Positions 53,301-64,000 of a stretch of 64,000 nucleotides of DNA are shown here, piece after piece (position 1 is the stretch's first letter; each line of letters opens with the position of its first letter). Under the pieces are notes generated by a model. The model was given only the letters and a program-made list of their open reading frames with translations, was not told where the DNA came from and did no database searches. Where the stretch lies: assembly GCA_026261815.1 (NCBI GenBank), contig JAMPIT010000230.1, positions 37,594,501 to 37,658,500 of the forward strand, in the 5' to 3' direction. The position numbers were made by a program, and so were the translations under genes. This DNA comes from Monarcha castaneiventris obscurior (Eukaryota; Chordata; Aves; Passeriformes; Monarchidae).

Positions 53301-56300
53301 TTAAATTTTCATTTTCTGTACAACAATCTGGAGATATAAATGTTGATCATCATCATCCCAAACTACAAACATAACAAAATAATTTACAATGACCTTGCTA
53401 AATAAGTATGCCTAGACTTTGAAATAAATTATGTAACTTGAAATAACACACCTGAAGAATAATTTACTTTATGTAACTTGAAATAACACACCTTCAAGAA
53501 TAATTTACTTGTTCCAATAACTGTCCCTCAGTAAACAGAAAATAAAATATTTCATACCTCAGGATGTCTTGCCTTAGAAGGTGGTCTCCATGTAATGGAT
53601 TTTCCTCTTGAGCCTGGTCCTGCATAACAGAGTGGAGACAGAGACTGAGTGAACATGATTTCAGACCTTCCATCTCGAAAAATGGCAGTGAAACTCCAAG
53701 TCCCCTAATACTGGAAGTCACAAGTAAAGTAGTCTTCATTTGTGTGAGCTGCAGTGGGTTTCAAAAGGGAAATAAAGACTTCTACTAAGAATTTCCGCTT
53801 AAAAATGCTTAAACTACCTATTTATGCAAAGGCATTGCTCAGCCACCTCCATATTCTTTTTTTAACACAGCTGAACTCTCAGAATTTGAGATTGATTACT
53901 TTTTTTAATGGACGTCAAAAGTCTTTCTCAATTTTTGCTTTTTAAACAGACTTTGTTTTTTGTTCTTTCCGTATCACAGTATATAAAGATCTTTAAATTA
54001 AAGCAAACTGTTCCAGTATAGATTTACTTCCACAGGTTACTTTTATGACAGAACATAATTTATCCCTTCAGTCTGAAAGACTACTTTAAAACTGCACATA
54101 CTGGTAGCCTCACTGAATTTACCAGGGCTGTTTAACAAATCAAACATTGGGCTCACTTTGTTAGTCATATTTCTATTAGACCATCACTTGTGATGAGCTC
54201 CCTCCCTTTCATATCCCTTCTTTTCACATTCCCTTCCTACCACCATTCCCTCTAGCCAAAGCTGTTACAGATTTTATACCTTTACTGTGGCTTTGTGACA
54301 GCCTGTACACATTTCAAGCAACTTGTCAATATAATGTACACACTGCATCAAGTACAATGCAAAACTTGAGTAAGAATAGCTAAAAGTACAAAAAAATAGA
54401 AAGTACACTTGCCTAAGGTAGAAAACATTTGCAAAAATGTATTCCTGTTTTCATTTTTACTTATTTTCATTACATGTTAACTAAACTAACTAATGTAATG
54501 AAAATAAGTAATAATGGGAATACCAGCTGAGTTGAAATAATGCTGATTTGTCACTGCCCTTTTATCACACTTGACTGTATTTCACCTGACAGATTTTTTT
54601 TTCCCTCCTGAACTTTCTCACCATCCCCCATCAAAGATTCAAATTCATAGTTAAAAAAAAGTTGCACTGTATTACCCCGCATTTGAAAATGTGCACTTTT
54701 TTATTTCCTATATTAAGCAGTTACCAGACCAAGAAGAAATTATATTAAATAAGACAAAAAAAACCAACTACAAAACAAAAGCCTAACAAAAACCCCCAAA
54801 ACAAAACAAAAAGCTGTTCCCTGTATTTGTTCTGTGCAACAAAAGCTGCTGGCATAAACACTATTTAAACAGTGTCACGTGTAGTAAGTATTTCTTAAAA
54901 CTGTTCTTTTAGTCTGTTCTCTGACATCATTCACTCTCAGAATACAATCTGCAATCCTCAATTATTTATGCAGCTGTTACTCTGTTCTAGAGTTACCCAA
55001 AGACACTAGAACTGCACACAGGTTACAGCAAGCCTTCAGATTTTACAAGTTATTGAAAGCACCTGAAAGAGTTCCAGACACAAGAGAAACAACCAACAGT
55101 AAGGGAAGTTAACTAAACACCTCAAGTGCTTTATCTCCACCTAGTGGAAAAAATGCAGACTCACTCAAATGCTGTGTGATTCAAGATTACATAATCATCG
55201 TTATTAATGACCATAAGGAATCTAAAATAGTCTGCCTCCTCAAACAACCACATTTAAATGTTTTGCATTCACTGTGTAAGTTCAATGTGACTGCAGAGTC
55301 CTACAGACTGGCACTGTACGTTTCATCAAAGGTAAGATGGAAAGCAGTAAGAATGCACTAGACAGTAACCTACTGCTTTGTGTTACTGCTATCTTAATTT
55401 TCTTTTTGAGATCCTAACAACATCCAGATTACAAAATGTGTCCCTCAAAACAGAAATTTGCCACAGAAATGGCAGGGGAAGGTGCCAAAAGAGGTACCTT
55501 CCTGACAAGTTTCATGCAACTATCCTAGAGAAAAGCACCACACCTCTGTAAACAAAGTTCATGACAACTTTTAACATTAGCATTCCATTGTTGTTTAAAA
55601 AAAAAAAAAAAAGAAGAGACCAGCTTTTGCCCAAACCTTCTTAGTAGCCCAGCTTACATATAACACTTCAGTGGCTACTTATAAAAAAATCATAAAGCTT
55701 TATTTTCTGTTGTTATATAAGTAATCTCACCTGTATAGAATCACAGAATATCTTGAGTTGGAAGGGACTCTAAGGAATAAGTTCAACTCCCTGCTCATTG
55801 CAGGACTGCCTAAAATTAAACTTTGCAATTAAGAGCATCACCCAGACACTTAGTAAATTTGGACAGGCTTGATGCCATGAACACTTCCCTGAAGAGCCTG
55901 TTCCTATTTCCAAGAAAAATGACAGTTTGTGAAAATAATTCAAGGTTAATTTTACCAAGATATTAATCTTTCATTCAATTGTATACTTCGTATTTTTGTT
56001 AACGCTTGATTTTGATTGATCATGGGATTTAAATGAAACCATTAATACAAAAATTCCTTAAAAATCAAGGTACCTTCTGCTTGGAATTTTGCAACTCCTT
56101 CCTGAGACTGTTGCACTCTTCCTTGAGTTTTTCTAGATCCTGTTCCAGACTATGCACTTTCAGGTCGCTGTTCAGCTTCTCTAATTCCCAGTTAGCCTGA
56201 GTACAACTCAGACTTTTCATCACTGTAAAGAAGACAAGCAAGATAATCAGATTCCAATCTCAGTCCAAGGAATGTAACTCAATATGCAAGACTCTCCTCA

Positions 56301-59300
56301 ACCAGCCCATGCCCTACAAAAACATCACATTCTGAAGAAACTGGAGTCTATGGCAACAGGGAAATACAACACTGGTAAAGCTGTTGGCACAGGTGGTCTA
56401 TTTTCTGGGTTTAAAATGGAGCCCTACTTGCTAGGACTGCACTGGATATTTGACAGAGAGAAAAAGGAAGTAGCAGCATAAAAAGGCATTGGAAATAGAA
56501 AAGTCAGTTCATGGCAAAGACACATCATATACGCCAACTTGCATGCTTTGAAAACATGAGCCTTTTTACCCTCAGATTTGTATTGTTACGTAACTCACCA
56601 TAAAGTTTCCCCCAAGTTTAATATGAAGTTCCAAACAGAACAACAAAAGATACAATCAAAACAAGAGGGGAAAGCATAAAAGTTACACAAATTTTACTAG
56701 GCCGAAGCAATTCACACAGTAAGCTGATGCTACCATCAGATCAGTCGCAGGACATGAGTGAGACAGAAAGGCAACAAAGAACATGACAGAAAGAAAACCC
56801 ACAAGTCTTCAACTTGTGGGTAAACTTATTTCCAGATTTAATAGTTTAGACAAGCTTAAGTTACACTGATTCTTTTTTTTAAACAAGGTACTCAGAGTCC
56901 ACTTATGAGCAAAACTGAGTTACAAATAAGGATTGAAATCACATTTTTAGAACTCTCCTTATAAACTTTGCAATTCTTACCTCTTTAAATGATGAGGTGC
57001 TCAACAGTGATACTAGCACTACCTGCAGTTTGTTCTTCTAGGTTTAAACATTTGTGCAATTGAAGTAGTGCATTACATGCTTAAGGTGCTCTTGGAGAGT
57101 AATCCAATTCAAGCACAACCATACTTACAAAGTGCCTTTCAAATGACTGCACTTGTACAGACTGAAATCAGTCCATTTCTCCAACTTTATACAGATGGCA
57201 TTTTTTTGTTCTCTTTTCTTGTAACTAAATTAATAAAAGTTTTTTTCTTCCATGGTGTTTTGTTTTACACATCTATCACATACAGAGCACCCTTTACAAC
57301 TGCAGTAACAGAAGCTGGATTTGGGCTTTTGGAATTGCCAGGATATACTGTTTATTTCTCCTTCCTCTTTTCACCAGGCTCTCTACAACCAGCATCTTTC
57401 TATCTTTTCTCATTTCCCAGCCGTCTAAGTGACTGTTGGCGACTGCAGCTATTGCTAGACAACATCCTCTTGTATTTGTCAAATTCCAACACCAAAATGG
57501 ACAAAGCAATATACTGGACCCTCTGCAGATGCCAGAGTAAGTGGGATTGACTGAATGATCTTTATACTTGAACAGGCCCCTGCCCTGCTCTGAGGAAAAG
57601 GTGGTGGGGTCCAGAGATGTACATGACACAGCCTATAAACTGTCAGGTGGTGCCCATTTCTCAAATTAGTAAATCACCTACAGTGGAAGAACACAAGAGC
57701 CTCAGATCTTTACCATATTTATCTTTATTTATTATTTACCATAATCCTTGATTATGATGATCTAACATGCACGTCACCATTCACAAGAATGAAGACAAGT
57801 TCAAAGTACTTCACTGCTGTCCACGCCTCTCTTACCTTGCCCCTATATAGGGTTAAGCTTCATGCCCCAAGATCATGATGTAACCACTAGGGCTCCTAAA
57901 CATACCTTAAGATGAAGTAACCAAATGCATACCTTGCTGAGTTTCCACTTCAGTTCTTAGTTGTAACAGCTCTACTTCTTTAGACTGCAACTGTTCGTTC
58001 AAGGTTTTCAAGGATTCCGCACTTTCTTTCACCTATTTTCAGAAGGGAAAAACCCCAAACCAAAATAATTTGTGAAGCATTTTTCTATCACTTCTGACAA
58101 TTCAGTATTTTAGAACAAAAACAACAACAAAAAATTGCTTTGATTTTTTTTTTAGCATTATTCTAGCCCAGTAATAAAACTGAAGTACTTACAGGAAGTG
58201 TTGTCATGTACTTTATAAGAGTGACAAAACCAACACCACAGATCTTTAGTATATAAAATTCACTCTACAGTAAACATGTACTAACTAAGCAGTACTGATA
58301 AAGCATGCATTGAAGTCATCACTTAAGAAGGCACACCATTTTTTCCAGTTTGCTTTTCAGATGATCGCGGTCGATGCAGGCCTCTCGATAGGCCTGGTAG
58401 GCCTTATTGACTTGTTCCCGCCCCACTGAGCTGCACTCCTCTTCCAGCCGGGAGCCAAGCACCTGAACGTTTAACACACAGGACAAATTATAAGTTTTGG
58501 TTGTTATGCTGAGAACTGCAAAATTTTAAAAAGGCAGTGGTACAGCCTGCAATATTAATCTAACATATTTTCCTTTTTTTTCAGTTTAGATAATAAACTA
58601 ATCAAATACACTGATACGGGCCAAAGTTTTTTACCGAAGTGCAACAAAGGCTGTCTATAAATTTTGAAATCTCTAACAATATTTAATGCTCACTAATTTA
58701 TAGAATCATAGAGTAGTTTGAGTTGGAAGAAGACATTTAAAAGCTCATCTAGTCCAACCCCCCTGCCATGGACAGGGACACTTTCTAGTAGACTTCTATG
58801 AGTACTTTAAAACCACTCATAAGTCATGATTACTCACACTGATAATCCCTTAATAATATTTTTTCCAGGCTCTGAAAAAATGTAAACTGCTTTTTGAAAA
58901 AGGAGTTTTAAGCAAGGAAATACACAACATATAGAAAGTTCAAAGGAAACCAAACATAATTTCTTAAATGCGCCTCATAATGTAAATAAAGATTTTTTTC
59001 AGTGCATTTATGTAAGAAAAGCCAAAGCAGAATTATTTTACAAGTAACTATTAACTTTCAGATCACCACCACCTCACTGCCTGCTATGGCAAAAAAAAGC
59101 AAGGCAGAGTAAGCACTACCAACTGGATTGCTAGAAAAAAGGGGAACAGAGTTAAAATATATTCAGCATTTTTAATAAGATAGAAGTCTTGCATCAAATT
59201 ACATCCATTCATATAAAAAGTTATTGCTTTAATTACTGTATTTTCCTTTTTATTCTTTTTATCCTGCACACTTCCTTTAAACGCATTCAGTGTACCTCTT

Positions 59301-61153
59301 GTAGATATTCACAACAGATTTGCACATTTTCTTAAAAATAAGAAGTCACACACAAAAAAATTACTAAAACAAAGCATTGACACTCATGTATCCACCTTAA
59401 ATATCTCCTCTTTTAAGTGTTTGCTTGAAAGAAAGTATGGGAAAACAAGGCACAAAGATAGGAAGCTCCTGCCCTTCACTTTTTTGTATTGGCTCTCAAA
59501 GTACGACTCCTTTATGTTTTGTCCTTTTTATTTTTCTCCCCCTAATAAAGCCACTCAAATAGAACACAAGCCTTAATAAGCTTTCTGGAAGTTTCCATGC
59601 ACATTGAAATTGAAAACTCCACAGGGCTAACTCCCCATATATTTTTTAAGCAGACAGGTACTTGAAAAAGACTGAAAGTCAGTTAAGAGTCTGGGCCTTC
59701 TCAATACCCCTCCATCATATAAATATTTTTATGGTACTTACATACTAAATAGTTTTCTCTACAGAAAACAAAGTATGGTCTTCAAGAGAATTAAGCTGAA
59801 CCAGGCCAAACCAAAAGACACAAGAAAAAAAGGAATTGTCAAATCCTGTTTATTGTGATTTTGAGTAACCGCATAGAAGATGTTATACTCAGCATAGTTC
59901 AGAAAATATTAGGTCTAAAGCTCTATTCCTATTCCAAACATCCCTCCAGACCTTTTATAAAGAAAGTACTGAGAAAGCTTTGCTTTTTGAGAAAAAGTCA
60001 ATCTTATCTTCACCAATAATTCCTGAGTGTTTCAAAGCTGTGCCAAGAGTGACTCAAGTTCTTCATTCCAATGCCACAAAATAATACACACTTGGAAAGG
60101 TTTTAAGAGTCAGTAGCACACAGTTAGGAGTAATTCCTAAAAAGTGTCTCATCTCTAACACCAGGATCTTTCTTTGCATCTTACACAAGAAGGCAATCTA
60201 TCAAAGTCAAGAACTTCTGCAGTACAAAGATACTTGGTACTTAACAATGGATATATGTGTAATGACAGCATTCCTTACTTGGAGAGAAAAACCTGTGCCC
60301 TGGTCAACTTTTAGCTTTAATGAACTTCACCAGTTTATGGCCACGAGAAACTGCCTATAAAACAAATTCCAAGATTCATTTGCATCAAAAGTCAGCCAGC
60401 CAACATCTATGTTAAGCATTGCAACTTTGTATTTCACATTTGAGGCTGCAGTTAGCTAGGCCTAGCTGGATAGGTCTTAGCAACCAATTTTCCCTTAGCA
60501 CTTTGGTATGCTGAGCCCAAGAGAGTCTTTTGATAGACAGTTCCTGGACTCTTGAAAATGTACAAGCTTTGCACCTCACTGTTCAACAATACTGTGTCAC
60601 ATGTGCCCAAGCTAATAAACACCATAAAGAGCCACCCAAACTACAGTGACAAATTCTGTGCAACTACACATCTTCCTGAATCAAAGCCAATGTCTTTGCA
60701 TTGCATCATATACATGCCCAGTGAGAATCAAAAATCCCAGTATGACACAACTACACTACCAGAGGAAAAAAGTGCATTTCACTTAAACAAATAAAACAAT
60801 TTACAAAACCTTTTTAATGTTGAAATTATTTTAAGTGTATATTTTGAATCCTTAAACCTTCTCTGCCATCCAGCCAGGAGCAAAAAAGAAGCTGCTACCA
60901 GAAACGGGTACATCAACTATTTTCTTACCTTCTCTTCTAAAATTCTCACTTTTTTTTTTAAGAAGGAGTTCTCCTTCTCTGTCTCCTTTAGTCGTTTCTT
61001 GATATCTTCATATGCAGTGACAAGTGCAAAGTGTGAGGCAACAGACTCATCTCCACTATATGATGGAACAGGAATATCGCTGTCTCTCTTGTGAGCATTG
61101 TCTGCTTTTTCATGGTTCAAAATACAGATGTCATCCTCTACCAACTCCTCCAT
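47002..61153 (-). CDS. AZI2: AZI2 gene (spliced, complete coding sequence): TBK1/IKK-epsilon adaptor NAP1
   Basis: Seven coding exons (61153-60929, 58462-58337, 58032-57933, 56222-56074, 53619-53558, 50237-50122, 47390-47002) total 1167 bases, exactly 389 codons including the stop, giving 388 residues against about 392 in human. The N terminus MEELVEDDICILNHEKA is diagnostic. Residues about 45-200 are heptad-rich coiled coil for dimerisation. Residues about 222-259 (YWDLKREMSNL, AEVLRKL) form the helix that binds TBK1 and IKK-epsilon, shared with TANK and TBKBP1. The C-terminal exon carries LEDNSWVFPSPPK. The family role is cytosolic: it links TBK1/IKK-epsilon to interferon, NF-kappa-B and selective-autophagy signalling. 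The 5' non-coding exon is not seen. Splice phases agree at every junction; one junction requires a GC donor. Confidence 0.97.
47391..50121 (-). other. AZI2: AZI2 last intron (GC-AG type)
   Basis: Donor GCAAGT at 50121-50116, acceptor CTTCAG ending at 47391. Phase 1 on both sides (G|CT = Ala). It contains an A/C-rich simple stretch at 48438-48485 and no other identified feature. Confidence 0.88.
48438..48485. repeat. A/C-rich simple sequence (AAAACC/AAAAC)n
   Basis: Irregular AAAAC and AAAACC units; low complexity without T or with a single G. Confidence 0.8.
50122..50237 (-). CDS. AZI2: AZI2 coding exon, TBK1/IKK-epsilon binding helix, residues 221-260
   Basis: The acceptor is TTTTGAAAG. 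AG|T completes Ser, then VQQTYWDLKREMSNLRVVAD and KQAEVLRKLRRNPPGAKK, leaving one base (G). YWDLKREMSNL and EVLRKL are the signature of the TBK1-binding domain found in AZI2, TANK and TBKBP1. The donor is AAAG|GCAAGT, a GC donor in its best-known consensus. Using a nearby GT instead would add three bases of phase shift and run into a stop soon after the next acceptor, so the GC donor is required. Confidence 0.95.
52441..52486. repeat. 46-bp nested palindrome with repeated TGATCA
   Basis: A 22-bp perfect palindrome (52452-52473; left half TGATCATTTGA) is itself flanked by 10-bp inverted arms GCTCTGATCA (52441-52450) and TGATCAGAGC (52477-52486). GATC occurs at 52446, 52453, 52461, 52469, 52478 and 52490. 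Confidence 0.9.
53430..53511. repeat. 40-bp tandem duplication beside an AZI2 exon
   Basis: TATGTAACTTGAAATAACAC followed by ACCT..AAGAATAATTTACTT occurs twice in succession (53430-53469, 53470-53511), differing only by a short indel. It begins about 47 bases inside the intron from the donor of the linker exon. Confidence 0.9.
53558..53619 (-). CDS. AZI2: AZI2 coding exon, variable linker, residues 201-220
   Basis: Acceptor GTTATGCAG, donor GAG|GTATGA. It encodes DQAQEENPLHGDHLLRQDIL and leaves AG of a split Ser codon. Sequence conservation here is low, as in other vertebrates, but length, phase and the flanking splice sites fit the one short exon expected between the coiled coil and the TBK1-binding helix. 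Confidence 0.9.
54457..54511. repeat. Perfect 19-bp inverted repeat, 17-base spacer
   Basis: TTACTTATTTTCATTACAT (54457-54475) and its exact reverse complement (54493-54511) are separated by 17 bases. All 19 positions pair. Confidence 0.95.
55736..55920 (-). mobile_element. CR1 LINE 3' fragment
   Basis: TAGAATCACAGAATATCTTG then AGTTGGAAGGGACTC, GTTCAACTCC, and further TTGGACAGGCTTGATGCCAT and AGCCTGTTCCTA follow the CR1 3' consensus read on the minus strand, with the terminal octamer at the left edge. It lies in an AZI2 intron. Confidence 0.92.
56074..56222 (-). CDS. AZI2: AZI2 coding exon, coiled coil, residues 151-200
   Basis: Acceptor TCTTTACAG, donor AAG|GTACCT. The split codon G|TG gives Val, followed by MKSLSCTQANWELEKLNSDL, KVHSLEQDLEKLKEECNSLR and KELQNSKQK, ending in phase 0. 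NWE-EKL--DLK-H-LEQ is the conserved skeleton. Confidence 0.96.
56223..57932 (-). other. AZI2: AZI2 intron
   Basis: Phase 1 intron (G|TG = Val). It contains a small 10-bp hairpin (56797-56821). A block at 57070-57660 is open on both strands for over 100 codons but has no recognisable motif. Confidence 0.9.
56797..56821. repeat. 10-bp inverted repeat with 5-base loop
   Basis: ACCCACAAGT, CTTCA, ACTTGTGGGT: a perfect small hairpin. Confidence 0.85.
57933..58032 (-). CDS. AZI2: AZI2 coding exon, coiled coil, residues 118-150
   Basis: Acceptor AAAATAG, donor CAAG|GTATGC. It encodes VKESAESLKTLNEQLQSKEV then ELLQLRTEVETQQ, leaving one base (G) for the next codon. LNEQLQSKEVELLQLRTEVE is a continuous heptad pattern and nearly identical to what I recall of the mammalian protein. 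Confidence 0.97.
58033..58336 (-). other. AZI2: AZI2 short intron
   Basis: A 304-base phase 0 intron, donor GTGTGC and acceptor AAATAG. Nothing else is seen. Confidence 0.93.
58337..58462 (-). CDS. AZI2: AZI2 coding exon, coiled coil, residues 76-117
   Basis: The exon is exactly 42 codons, phase 0 on both sides, between acceptor ACGTTCAG and donor ATG|GTGTGC. It encodes VLGSRLEEECSSVGREQVNK followed by AYQAYREACIDRDHLKSKLEKM. SSVGREQVNKAY and CIDRD are highly conserved AZI2 blocks. The local base composition is richer in GC and CpG than the surrounding intron, as expected for a constrained exon. Confidence 0.97.
58463..60928 (-). other. AZI2: AZI2 intron after the first coding exon
   Basis: Phase 0 intron, donor GTAAGA, acceptor GTTCAG. 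It contains one CR1 fragment (58701-58795); the rest is AT-rich and unidentified. Confidence 0.93.
58701..58795 (-). mobile_element. CR1 LINE 3' end fragment
   Basis: TAGAATCATAGAGTAGTTTG then AGTTGGAAGAAGAC, AGTCCAACCCCCCTGCCATG and GACAGGGACAC match the last ~100 bases of CR1 on the minus strand. Confidence 0.93.
60929..61153 (-). CDS. AZI2: AZI2 first coding exon (start codon)
   Basis: It encodes residues 1-75, beginning MEELVEDDICILNHEKADNA and ending KKKVRILEEK before the donor AAG|GTAAGA (phase 0). The ATG has a strong Kozak context (G at -3, G at +4). The acceptor CTTTTTAACAG lies just five bases upstream of the ATG, so the exon begins at 61158 and the 5' UTR is completed by an upstream exon. 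From memory, the human protein lacks the two residues DN before AHKRD. The segment SGDESVASHFALVTAYEDIK leads into the coiled coil. Confidence 0.97.
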
Positions 61154-61158
61154 GACAG

Positions 61159-64000
61159 CTGTTAAAAAGACAGATATAAGTGCTAAATTTTCACAAAGAC
61201 AAATTCATCAAGAGTCTGAAAACTTCCAAAATAATACTGCAGGGTGTTTCTGTCTAAGTATGACAAGACAAGACTGAAAAATCAGGAAGCATCTTAATAT
61301 TGCAGAAAAATCTTGAAATCCATTTTACATTGAAAATACAATGTAGAATACAATACAATGTGTTTAGAAAAGACACGTTTCACTGTTACTTGATGAAAAA
61401 ATTTTGAGTACCTGTCAGATTTATGAACCCTGAAATTCATCTTTATTAAGTTTTAACACCAGCGTAGAATGTGGCTAGTACCACCCATCTGAACTCCAAA
61501 GGAATATTTTATCAGGGTTTTTACAAGCCAGCACTGAGAAATAAAAGAGAGTATAGTTCCAGCAAATTGACTAACTACTGTGGTTCCTGAGCACAAGTGC
61601 GAACATTCCTTCATTTCTGAATGCAAATACTTATATTTTACCCAAGCTTTAAAATGGAATCTTGAAGTACACTTGCATTTGTCCTTAAAGAGCTACATGA
61701 GTAGCTATTCTTTCCTTGGTCACAGCTGTTCCTTCTGAACAATTGCAGTAATTTTTTGACTGAAAATATGATGAGAATGAAAACATGCTCAGTAATGTGA
61801 CCTGCCTCAATATGCATGGAAAAAATGACAATAATCCAACCATTAGTAAAGTGTCACTCTATACCAGGCAGATCCACCTGAGTGACAAATGCAAAGTAAA
61901 TGTTACACTGAGTTTTTGTTATAACCTACAACATTCAGGCACAGCAAAACATTAAATAAGAAAATACCATCTTGAAGAAGTATTTATGTATTTTCTTGAG
62001 CACCACGTCTAAAGGAAAAACCCTCAGAAGCATTCTCCTTAGAGCTACTAGTTATCAGGAACAAGTTTTGGGGTTTTATTTAGAAACAAGACAACCCCCA
62101 AAACTCAAAACCAACCAACCAGAAAAAGACACATGTCATTTAGTTAGAAGATTCCTAGCATTTCTATGCAATACTGAGAAATGCTACACAGTGCCTGATA
62201 GTACCATCCCCCTTTAAACAAACTACTGATGTGACTGCTACAAAAAGCAGACTTTCACTTTTTCCCCTTCAACAAATCCTTAGGTTCCTGATGATTACCT
62301 AATGAACCAACAGAAATGCTGGAATCAAAGACCTGAGCGTAATGAAGACAGTTTTTTGTACTGCAGGAAAAACTTACTTCAACAGAAAACCAACTTGATC
62401 AGCAGAACTTTACAGGAAAGGCAGGCATTACTGCAGACAAAAATCCATGGCCACAATTGCTGCTCCTACTGTGTATTTGCTATTTGAATTCAAACTAGAC
62501 TTCCATTTGTTTATAGATTATAAGAAGTAAAGGCCTGGAGCTTGTATATATCGTCAAATTTCTCTCACCACGCTGGAAAGCTTACAGAGTGCAGCATTAT
62601 GAAGAGCTGTAGTACAGCTACTGCTGAACAATGGTGCTGTTATCACATTTGTCTCAATTTGCTCCAAGCCAGTTAGACAACATGATAAAAACTGTGACAG
62701 CTCATTTGTACTAAATAAGACAGCAGTGGAGTTTCAACAGGGAAAAAAAAAAAGAACACTACAAACCAAAACTACAAACACAACCAAAACTGAACTCCTT
62801 TTAATGGTTATGTTCAGAAGGTGAATAGTTGCCTTGTACATTGTTTGATGCATTCTGACAAAAAAGTAGCCTAAATGTCCCTTGATTGTTGTTCTGCCTT
62901 CAATATTCTGTGATATTCAAGTAGAAAGAGCCCTGCAAAAAAGGTTCCCTTTCTTTTCATTGTAAGAGCAGTATCACTCCATGCACAAGGTGACCTTGAC
63001 CAAAAGCACCACATCATTCAAACTGCATTAACTGACTGAAGGAATTGCTCATTTTGTCTTCCAAGATGAGCATAACATACCAGCTTATCCTCCCCCATTT
63101 CACCAAAGGCTCTGCAAGTCTTGTCACCCATCTCATCAAATTCCCAAGAGCTTGCCCTCTCAAGGCAACACATCTTCTTTTTGCTGAACACTTAACTCAA
63201 ATGTTGTTAAAGATGTGTCACAGCTTATCATTATCTCTCCAAGAAAGCAGCAGATTTGTGACCTTGTACATAAAATAGATCTTTGTCCCCATGCTTTCCT
63301 ATAGCTCCTAAACTGAGCACAGACATTCCCTATTTCTTGCACACATCACTTCCACCAGGAGATGGCAATATGGGAAAACAGGAGACAACATCAGAAGAAC
63401 ACATTTATTCTGCATTTTGTTAACTAAAAGTGTCTTTATGATCTTTCAAGAGAGAAACACCTTCTAAATAAGACTCAGCATATACAAATACTATTTTATA
63501 AATTCAAGTACACACTTAACCTGCATCTGCTAAGAAGACCAATTACTCTAACTTTTTTTACTTGAAAGATGTCATTTAGTTTATAGGATTATTCAATTCG
63601 GATTTTCTGATGCTGCCCTCTAAGGCAGAACTGGAGATTATCTAGAACACAAGCATATAATTCCACATAATTCAAAGGGCCTTTGCATGCTTTTCTAAAT
63701 TTCTACACTCAAGATACACATTTTTGATTAACTGTATTGCATACTAAGTGATGACAAGCTGCCAAGGAACAGTTCAAGATCAGCAGTACTATAAAGGCCA
63801 TGGTGAAACGCACAGCTCACCCAGCTTTTTTTGCTGTCAGGATAGACAGAAACCCTCAGTATAAAAAAAAAGGGCTATATAAGAAATCCCCAACTACAGC
63901 TGTAGTCTTTAATTTCACTCAAGGACAGGAATCAAAATTTAGATTCTCCAGTATAATATTACCTCATTTAAAAAATATGAACTGACAGCAACAATCAAAG
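61159..64000 (-). other. AZI2: AZI2 5' intron (partial)
   Basis: Begins at the acceptor TTTTTAACAG just upstream of the start-codon exon. No CpG island, TATA box or convincing 5' UTR exon is visible, so the promoter probably lies beyond the right edge. Confidence 0.75.

Larger units (their letters stand above)
50238..53557 (-). other. AZI2: AZI2 intron between linker exon and TBK1-binding exon
   Basis: Phase 2 intron (AG|T = Ser). It holds the dense GATC palindrome at 52441-52486 and a 40-bp tandem duplication at 53430-53511 directly beside the exon donor. Nothing gene-like is seen. Confidence 0.9.
53620..56073 (-). other. AZI2: AZI2 intron upstream of linker exon
   Basis: Phase 0 intron, GTACCT donor, ATGCAG acceptor. 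It contains a perfect 19-bp inverted repeat (54457-54511), an A-rich simple stretch near 54755-54810 and a CR1 fragment (55736-55920). Confidence 0.9.

Noticed and set aside
57068..57629. Open stretches of 160 codons (plus) and 111 codons (minus) overlapping each other in an AZI2 intron
   Set aside because: Both strands are open at once, the translations are low-complexity and hydrophobic by composition, and no domain or splice pattern supports a gene.
61159..64000. Search for the AZI2 promoter or 5' non-coding exon
   Set aside because: No CpG island or convincing exon-donor combination was seen; non-coding exons cannot be called by eye.

Overview
This window is vertebrate nuclear DNA, almost certainly from a bird. 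It is AT-rich, intron-dominated sequence with very low repeat density. The recognisable interspersed repeats are mostly CR1 LINE 3' ends, whose terminal ATTCTATGAT-type octamer is typical of avian genomes. I cannot name the species. There are no bacterial-style operons, CRISPR arrays or rRNA/tRNA genes.

Two protein-coding genes converge tail to tail. CMC1 (plus strand) encodes a small twin-CX9C mitochondrial copper-chaperone-like protein needed for cytochrome c oxidase assembly. Three coding exons lie at 9820-9912, 37968-38058 and 39356-39470; the first exon, with only about 6-7 codons, must lie left of the window. AZI2 (minus strand, also called NAP1) encodes the coiled-coil adaptor that binds TBK1/IKK-epsilon. 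Its whole coding sequence is present in seven exons between 61153 and 47002 and splices in frame to 388 residues; the 5' non-coding exon and promoter are not seen and probably lie right of the window. From memory of the human map, the same neighbours occur at human 3p24, so this is an old conserved gene pair.

Layout: 1-9819 is CMC1 intron 1 (partial). 9913-37967 is a 28-kb intron carrying a broken hAT transposon relic (about 10.6-12.9 kb), a small GC-richer patch with a TATA-like box (about 27.8-27.9 kb) and CR1 pieces. 38059-39355 is the last CMC1 intron. 39471-47001 is the shared 3' region with candidate polyadenylation signals, including a palindromic AATAAATTTATT that reads as a poly(A) signal on both strands. 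47002-61158 is AZI2. 61159-64000 is AZI2 5' intron sequence.

No new multi-gene system is visible. The best leads are the hAT transposase relic, a phase-confirmed GC-AG intron in AZI2, a dense GATC palindrome at 52441-52486, the bidirectional poly(A) motif and a few perfect inverted repeats. All coordinates of exons were derived by reading splice sites and checking reading-frame continuity by hand; no alignment was run.
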